Source: an uncultured Gemmatimonadota bacterium
GTDB lineage: Bacteria > Gemmatimonadota > Gemmatimonadetes > Gemmatimonadales > GWC2-71-9
Reading direction: 5' to 3'
Assembly (NCBI GenBank): GCA_913009915.1
Contig: CAJVYZ010000169.1
Span: forward strand, 1-6,480
DNA length: 6,480 nucleotides
The notes beneath the pieces are model-generated. The model saw only the letters and a list, made by a program, of their open reading frames with translations, made no database searches and had not been told where the DNA came from. The position numbers were made by a program, and so were the translations under genes. This document shows, one piece after another, positions 1-4,359 of this stretch. The stretch's first letter is position 1, and each line of letters begins with the position of its first letter.

Positions 1-58
1 AGACGGCATACGAGATATATCAGTGTGACTGGAGTTCAGACGTGTGCTCTTCCGATCT
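1..58. other. Illumina P7/TruSeq adapter with index (library artefact, not genomic)
   Basis: Bases 1-16 match the last 16 bases of the Illumina P7 flow-cell primer. Bases 17-24 (ATATCAGT) occupy the index position, and bases 25-58 match the TruSeq read-2 primer site ending in GCTCTTCCGATCT. Read from the other strand the index is ACTGATAT, which I recall, from memory only, as TruSeq index 25. The genomic insert therefore starts at 59. Any protein reading through here begins with adapter-coded residues: MCSSDL or LFRS on the + strand, and KIGRAHV at the end of a minus-strand frame. These are typical adapter-derived false N- or C-termini and should be trimmed. Confidence 0.98.
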
Positions 59-1520
59 TTTCATCCCGGTGCCCATGGAGGACATTACCCTGGATATCAC
101 CGACGGCCTGACGCGTGGCAAGAACATGTTCGCCCTCGGCATGCTGGCTACTATCTACGGGCGCGACCTCGGCAAGCTCAGCGAGCTGATCGCCCACGAG
201 TTCCGCAAGAAGCCGCCCGAGGTCACCGAACTCAACGTGGCGCTGCTCGAGGCCGGTCACCGCTGGGGCCAACAGCACCTCGATTTCCGGGTCGACGTCC
301 CCATCGACAAGCCGGGCCGGGCCATGGTGGTGATGAACGGTAATCAGGCGGTGGCCATGGGTGCCATCGCGGCAGGCATGGAACTGTGTGCCATGTATCC
401 CATCACCCCCGCCACGTCGTCCTCGCACTATCTGAGCGAGATTTTCGAAGATTTCGGCGGGATGGTCCACCAGGCGGAGGACGAGATCGCCGCCGTCGGG
501 GTCGCCATCGGCGCCTCCTACGCCGGCAAGGTGGCGTTCACCATCACCTCCGGCCCTGGCCTGGCACTCAAGACGGAATTCCTCGGCCTGGCGGTCATGA
601 CCGAGATCCCGCTGGTCCTGGTGGATGTCCAGCGGGGCGGGCCCAGCACGGGGCTGCCCACCAAAGTCGAGCAGTCGGACCTGCTGGCGGCCATCTTCGG
701 CCAGCCGGGAGATGCACCACACGTGGTGATGGCCCCGGCGACCATCGAGGAGTGTTTCGCCTGCATGGTGACGGCGCGACGCATCGCCGAAGCGTTTCGC
801 TGCCTGGTGATGGTGTTGACGGACGCCAATCTGGCCACGGGCGTGCAGCCGTTTCTGCGTCCCGAGGTGACCACCGAGTGGATCGCCGCACCGCCCGACC
901 TCGGCCCCGTTCCGGACGACACCCGGCCCTATGAATGGGATTCCGAGGCCGGCGTGTCGCGCCGCATCATTCCCGGACAACCGGGTGGCATGTACACCGT
1001 CACGGGTCTGTCGCACGACGAATCGAGCAAGGTGGCCTACAGCCCGGACGTGCATCAGCACGCAAGCGCCATGCGGAGCCGGAAGCTGGCCGTGTTCCAG
1101 GGTACCCTCAAACCGCCGCCGATCTATGGCGATGACGAGGGCGATCTCCTCGTGGTTGGCTGGGGCAGCACCAAGGGCGCCATCGAGGAAGCGGTGGACC
1201 GGGTCAGGCACGACGGACGGGCCGTGTCGTCCCTCCACATCCGGTTCCTCGACCCGTTAGAGCCGGGATTGAAAGAGATCTTCAGCAAATTCCGCCGAGT
1301 GATGACGGTGGAGATCAACTACAGCGACGATCTCGCCGATCCCTTTATCACGGAAGAGAACCGCCGGCGTGGTCAGTTGTCCTGGCTGCTGCGGGTCCAC
1401 ACGCTGGTCGACGTCGATTGCTGGACCCGGGTGGCGGGCGAGCCACTTCGGCCGGGGCAGATCCACGACGCCATCCTCGAGCACCTCGGCCAGCCGGGAG
1501 AGGGAGGGACCGGATCATGA
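59..1520 (+). CDS. korA: 2-oxoacid:ferredoxin oxidoreductase, fused gamma-alpha subunit (KorA type), 5'-partial
   Basis: This subunit takes part in the reversible, CoA-dependent oxidative decarboxylation of a 2-oxoacid (2-oxoglutarate is likely; the substrate is not proven) with ferredoxin as electron acceptor. About 486 codons are present, in frame from 60. The first ~70 residues are the end of the gamma domain (IPVPM, then KNMFALGM..IYGR). The alpha domain follows: YPITPATSS at base 396, holding the conserved YPITP threonine; QAEDEIAAVG with the cofactor-contacting glutamate; the TSGPG loop; and RGGPSTGLPTKVEQ..L. A transketolase-C-like part (LLVVGWGSTKGAIEEA) and VEINYSDD lie toward the end. 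Fused members are usually about 600 residues, so roughly 100-130 gamma-domain residues are missing, replaced by the adapter at 1-58; any start codon seen in the adapter is false. The TGA stop overlaps the korB ATG (ATGA), indicating translational coupling. Family assignment is secure; substrate is inferred. Confidence 0.95.
1496..1508 (+). promoter_or_regulatory. Ribosome binding site of korB
   Basis: A purine run, GGGAGAGGGAGGG, lies inside the end of korA. Its GGAGGG core (1503-1508) is 8 bases before the ATG at 1517. This is the strongest Shine-Dalgarno match in the window and supports 1517 as the korB start despite the stop codon 72 codons later. Confidence 0.75.
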
Positions 1521-1732
1521 TTGAGATGGGTTGTTCCTTGCTGGGCTGCGGTACCGAAGAAGACCAATCGTGGTCGATGGATGATTACGCCGGTGCCACG
1601 GCACGCTGGTGCCCGGGCTGCGGCGACTACGCGGTGCTGACGGGTGTCGAGCGGCTGCTCGAGGCCGAACAGTTGCCGCCGGAGCGCACGGTGTTCGTCT
1701 CGGGGATCGGCTGCTCCAGCCGGTTTCCTCAC

Positions 1733-1735
1733 TAG
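1733..1735 (+). other. In-frame TAG within korB at a conserved tyrosine position
   Basis: Codons around it read CAC-TAG-GTC-AAC, giving His-stop-Val-Asn. Normal relatives have His/Tyr-Tyr-Val/Met-Asn before TYGFHG. All four gene ends visible in the window (1520, 2470, 3491, 4359) use TGA, and this is the only TAG in a coding frame. As written, translation would stop after 72 residues, leaving a fragment with three cluster cysteines but no cofactor-binding motif. Confidence 0.9.
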
Positions 1736-2443
1736 GTCAACACCTACGGCTTCCACGGCCTCCACGGCCGGGCGCTGCCGGTGGCCATCGGCGTCAAGCT
1801 GCGCCGACCCGACCTCCACGTGTTCGTGGTGATGGGTGACGGCGACTGCTGCTCGATTGGCGCGGGGCACTGGATCCACACGACTCGGTACAACCCCAAT
1901 ATGGTCGCGCTGATGCTGGACAACGGGGTCTACGGCCTGACCAAGAACCAAACCTCGCCCACGTCTCCCCAAGGCCTGCCGAGCATGACGCAACCGAAGG
2001 GCGCGTACCTCCCCGGCCTCAATCCGATCTCAACCACGCTGGGTGTGACCAACGCGTCGTTCGTGGCCCAGACCGGTGACTGGATCCCGGAGCACCTCTA
2101 CCAGACCATCAGCGCCGCGTTCCACCACCGCGGGTTCTCTTTCGTCCGGATCCTGCAACGCTGCCCCAAGTTCACCGACAAGCTGTTCATGGACGCGGTG
2201 CGTGACCCGAACGCGGTCGAGTTGATGGTGCACCCCAACGGCATTCCCACGACCGGACTCGACGAGATCTACCGCAATCAGGTCGAGCACGATCCGTCGG
2301 ACCTGAACTCGGCCCGCCGCTTGGCGGAACTCGACGACAAGGTCAGGTTGGGGCTCTTCTATCAGAACGAATCCCTCCCGGTCTACGAGGAGGTCCGCAG
2401 CGAGCACCTGCAGTCGGCCGATCGCAAAATCGAACTGCTGAAC

Positions 2444-2449
2444 GAGGAG
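2444..2449 (+). promoter_or_regulatory. Ribosome binding site of the uncharacterised gene
   Basis: GAGGAG lies within the last codons of korB, 10 bases before the ATG at 2460. It favours this start, which gives an 11-base overlap, over the next in-frame ATG at 2478. Confidence 0.5.
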
Positions 2450-2459
2450 TTGGACCGCT

Positions 2460-3491
2460 ATGCAGTCTGACGAACGGATGGAACGTGCCTTCGGTGTCCT
2501 GGAGGATGAACGGAACGTGTTCCGGTCGGCACTGGGAACCACCGTGGATCAGATCGACCACTATCTCGCCGAGCACAGCCAGTCGGCCAACGGGGACAGC
2601 CGCCGGGCGGCGGTGGAGCTGGGCCCGTTCGCGGTTGATCGGATCGACGTCGACAGATTCTCCCAGCTGTTCCGCACCGCCACCCTCGACGGCCGCGTTC
2701 GCGAAACAATCGAGCGGGCGCGCGACACCATCGCGGAACTGGCCGGTCGCAACAGCGACCTGTTCCAGGTAGCCGTAAAGAGCGGCGCCGACCTGGGGAG
2801 CGCCGTGGCGCGGGCCTTCGAGGAAATCGGCCGCGCGTTCGTGGCCGCCCGCGTGTTCGACCTGGCGCGTGCCGGCGGCTACAAGGACCGGCGGCACGCC
2901 CGGTCCCTCGGCTCGTTCCCCTTCTCCCAGTGGACCAGCCGGGAGCGAAGCATGGCTCCCCCGCTGGTGGTGACCGTCGACGGCGCCGATCTCGAGTGTG
3001 CCACACTGGCCAGGTTCATGGACGGATCGACGCACGTCGTTCTGGTAGTACAGGGCGAGGCACCGCCGGCACCACTGGTTCGGCTCATCACACCGGGAAC
3101 CTACGTGCTCCAGACCCACGACGGTTCCGGACTGGACCGATTGGCGGGGTGGGATGGCCCGGGCGTCGCCGCCTGGATGCCGGAATCGGCCGCGCGCTTC
3201 GTGCACGACCCCTCAGCCGGGTCCACCCCCGCAGACCGCATTACCGTAGACCACATGCCCGACGAGAAGTCCGTCCGGCCCGTCAGTGGCACCAGCGTGT
3301 TCCAGCAACTCGAGGAATTAAGGCAACTAGACTTCCTCGCTACCGCCCCCCCTGCCCTCGCTGCCCCCGCTGCCCCCGCTGCCCTCGCCGCCCCCGCCGG
3401 CGGCTCCGCCGCCCCCCCCGCCCCCCCCGCCCCCGCCGACAAGCTGGCAGCCTGGCTGCTGCAGCAGGCCGATCTCCCCGACGCGGGCTGA
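2460..3491 (+). CDS. Uncharacterised 343-residue protein with Ala/Pro linker and C-terminal amphipathic tail
   Basis: I do not recognise this family. The ATG at 2460 overlaps the korB end by 11 bases and has GAGGAG at 2444-2449, 10 bases upstream. Residues 1-150 look mostly helical and charged (MERAFGVLEDERNVFRSALG; ETIERARDTIAELAG; GSAVARAFEEIGRAFVAARV). Residues 165-265 look like a compact alpha/beta part, with hydrophobic strands VVTVDGADL and STHVVLVVQGEAPPAPLVRL, then ITPGTYVLQT and WMPESAARFVHDP. A linker of Ala, Pro, Leu and Gly occupies about 294-326, followed by DKLAAWLLQQADLPDAG (327-343), whose spacing suits one amphipathic helix. There is one cysteine (180), no signal peptide and no membrane segment, so it is probably a soluble, non-iron-sulfur protein. 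Its place between the beta subunit and RnfB suggests an assembly, docking or regulatory partner of the oxidoreductase; that is inference. Confidence 0.85.
   Translation: MQSDERMERAFGVLEDERNVFRSALGTTVDQIDHYLAEHSQSANGDSRRAAVELGPFAVDRIDVDRFSQLFRTATLDGRVRETIERARDTIAELAGRNSDLFQVAVKSGADLGSAVARAFEEIGRAFVAARVFDLARAGGYKDRRHARSLGSFPFSQWTSRERSMAPPLVVTVDGADLECATLARFMDGSTHVVLVVQGEAPPAPLVRLITPGTYVLQTHDGSGLDRLAGWDGPGVAAWMPESAARFVHDPSAGSTPADRITVDHMPDEKSVRPVSGTSVFQQLEELRQLDFLATAPPALAAPAAPAALAAPAGGSAAPPAPPAPADKLAAWLLQQADLPDAG
3346..3435 (+). repeat. C-rich low-complexity tract with long homopolymer runs (G-quadruplex-capable on the other strand)
   Basis: Runs of C occur at 3346-3352 (7), 3391-3395 (5), 3412-3419 (8), 3421-3428 (8) and 3430-3434 (5), with very little A or T between them. 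The minus strand carries the matching G runs, enough for four G tracts. It lies within the linker of the uncharacterised protein. Runs of eight identical bases are prone to slippage in cells, in library amplification and in assembly. Confidence 0.8.
3353..3397 (+). repeat. Five tandem 9-base units coding the Ala/Pro/Leu linker
   Basis: Consecutive units read TGCCCTCGC, TGCCCCCGC, TGCCCCCGC, TGCCCTCGC and CGCCCCCGC. Nine bases equal three codons, so the array encodes Ala-Leu/Pro-Ala triplets (ALAAPAAPAALAAPA) and can gain or lose units without a frameshift. Confidence 0.9.
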
Positions 3492-3501
3492 GCGTCCCAC
3501 C

Positions 3502-4359
3502 ATGACCTTGGACACCCTCCTCATCCCGGTCCTGATCCTCGGTTGCGTCGGCCTCACTTTCGCCGCGCTCATCGCGGTGACCCACCGTCGCTTCAAGGTG
3601 TGGCAGGATCCCCGGATCGACGCGGTGGTCGATTTCCTTCCGGGGTCGAATTGCGGAGCCTGCGGCCAGGCGGGCTGCCGGGCATTCGCCGAGGCATTGG
3701 TAGCGGGATCGGTGCAGCCGGCCACGTGCACCGTCTTGAGTTCCGAGGAAGTGGACGAGGTGGCGGCCTACCTCGGGGTGGACGCGGGCGAAGCCCACAA
3801 GCGAGTCGCCCGGCTGCTGTGCGCCGGCGGGTGCGACGTGGCCCCACCCCAGGCGGAGTACCGCGGGCTTTCGACCTGCAAGGCGGCAGCGGCGGTTGCC
3901 GGCGGCGGCAAGGGCTGCACCTGGGGGTGTCTCGGCCTGGCGGATTGCGAGGTGGTCTGTGATCTCGACGCCATCTTCATGAACCCGGTCGGGTTGCCGG
4001 TGGTCATCCCCGAGCGGTGTACCGCCTGCAACGACTGCGTAGAAGCGTGCCCCAAGGATCTGTTCGTCCTCATGCCGATCGAGCAGCACCTCATCGTGCA
4101 GTGCCGCAATGCGCTCGAGGGTGATCTGGCCGAGGCCTACTGCACCGTGGCGTGCACCGCCTGCGGCAAGTGCGCGCTCGACGCCGCCTCGGGGTTGATC
4201 GAGATGATCGACGGCCTGGCGGTGGTGGATTACAGCAAGAATGACCTGGCGGGTCCGGAGGCGACGGTTCGCTGTCCCACCGACGCCATCGTGTGGGTCG
4301 ACGGGGCCCAGACGTTCGAACCTACCCGCCCATCCGAAGCCGAGAGGGTACTCGCGTGA
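3502..4359 (+). CDS. rnfB: RnfB-like membrane-anchored iron-sulfur electron-transfer protein
   Basis: Probably carries electrons between ferredoxin or a 2-oxoacid oxidoreductase and the membrane. It has 285 residues. Residues 5-26 (LLIPVLILGCVGLTFAALIAV) form one N-terminal membrane helix. Next is the four-cysteine cluster domain typical of RnfB, NCGACGQAGCRAFA (Cys51, 54, 59, 76); then CAGGC (107, 111), YRGLSTC (126) and GKGCTWGCLGLADCEVVC (139, 143, 149, 153), which pairs with CTACNDCVEACP (173, 176, 179, 183) as a full two-cluster module. The last module keeps QCR (201), YC (214), CTACGKC (218, 221, 224) and RCP (258). It has Ala228 where a fourth cysteine is expected and none at the second CxxCxxC, so it should hold one cluster, not two. 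The start has only a weak ribosome site, 10 bases after the previous stop. No RnfA, C, D, E or G is visible, so it may work outside a full Rnf pump. Confidence 0.88.
   Translation: MTLDTLLIPVLILGCVGLTFAALIAVTHRRFKVWQDPRIDAVVDFLPGSNCGACGQAGCRAFAEALVAGSVQPATCTVLSSEEVDEVAAYLGVDAGEAHKRVARLLCAGGCDVAPPQAEYRGLSTCKAAAAVAGGGKGCTWGCLGLADCEVVCDLDAIFMNPVGLPVVIPERCTACNDCVEACPKDLFVLMPIEQHLIVQCRNALEGDLAEAYCTVACTACGKCALDAASGLIEMIDGLAVVDYSKNDLAGPEATVRCPTDAIVWVDGAQTFEPTRPSEAERVLA
4342..4348 (+). promoter_or_regulatory. Ribosome binding site selecting the GTG start at 4356
   Basis: GAGAGGG within the end of the RnfB gene has its GAGAGG core 8 bases before the GTG at 4356. That GTG overlaps the upstream TGA as GTGA. 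The next in-frame ATG (4446) would cut into the conserved N-terminal region before YPITPST, so the GTG is preferred. Confidence 0.65.

Larger units (their letters stand above)
1517..2470 (+). pseudogene. korB: 2-oxoacid:ferredoxin oxidoreductase beta subunit (KorB type), interrupted by one in-frame TAG
   Basis: This is the thiamine diphosphate and [4Fe-4S] subunit that pairs with the upstream alpha subunit. The frame spans 317 codons including one TAG at codon 73, a normal full length for the family. Before the stop come WCPGCGDYAVL (Cys32, Cys35) and GIGCSSRFPH (Cys66), three cluster ligands. After it the frame continues unshifted with VNTYGFHGLHGRALPVAIGVKL, the ThDP/Mg motif GDGD (107-110) through LDN (134-136), YGLTKNQTSPTSPQG, and a fourth likely cluster cysteine in QRCPKF (Cys216). 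Family members read FP(H/Y)Y(V/M)NTYGFHG here, so the TAG replaces a tyrosine codon; one base (TAC or TAT to TAG) explains it. There is no other lesion, so it is a sequencing/assembly error, a very recent mutation or readthrough. The gene overlaps korA by 4 bases and the next gene by 11. Confidence 0.9.

Noticed and set aside
36..1238. Long minus-strand open frame (400 codons) opposite korA
   Set aside because: It ends in adapter-coded KIGRAHV, has no family motifs, is rich in His/Arg/Gly as expected for the antisense of a GC-rich gene, and lies opposite a clear conserved gene.
1733..1735. Pyrrolysine or selenocysteine insertion at the korB stop
   Set aside because: The codon is TAG, not TGA, so selenocysteine does not fit. 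Relatives carry tyrosine at a structural position, and no insertion hairpin is evident directly downstream.
1781..2470. Internal GTG restart giving a separate shorter korB protein
   Set aside because: It has no convincing ribosome site, and the product would lack the three N-terminal cluster cysteines and the conserved NTYGFHG segment. One gene with a stop is the better reading.
3353..3397. CRISPR or intergenic repeat array
   Set aside because: The 9-base units have no spacers and are in phase with codons inside a gene.
3339..3440. Linker read as that of a lipoyl-bearing acyltransferase subunit
   Set aside because: Ala/Pro linkers occur in those proteins, but the unknown protein has no lipoyl motif (DKA-type lysine turn) or acyltransferase motif on either side.
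2930..3505. Open + strand frame overlapping the unknown gene in another phase
   Set aside because: Its product is Arg/Gly/Pro-rich with no plausible fold or start signal; it is a shifted shadow, relevant only as the frame reached after slippage in the C runs.
3340..4089. Minus-strand frames through the C-rich tract and RnfB, ending in poly-Gly or Gly/Arg stretches
   Set aside because: The glycine runs are the reverse complement of the Ala/Pro linker, and the rest is antisense to RnfB cysteine motifs.
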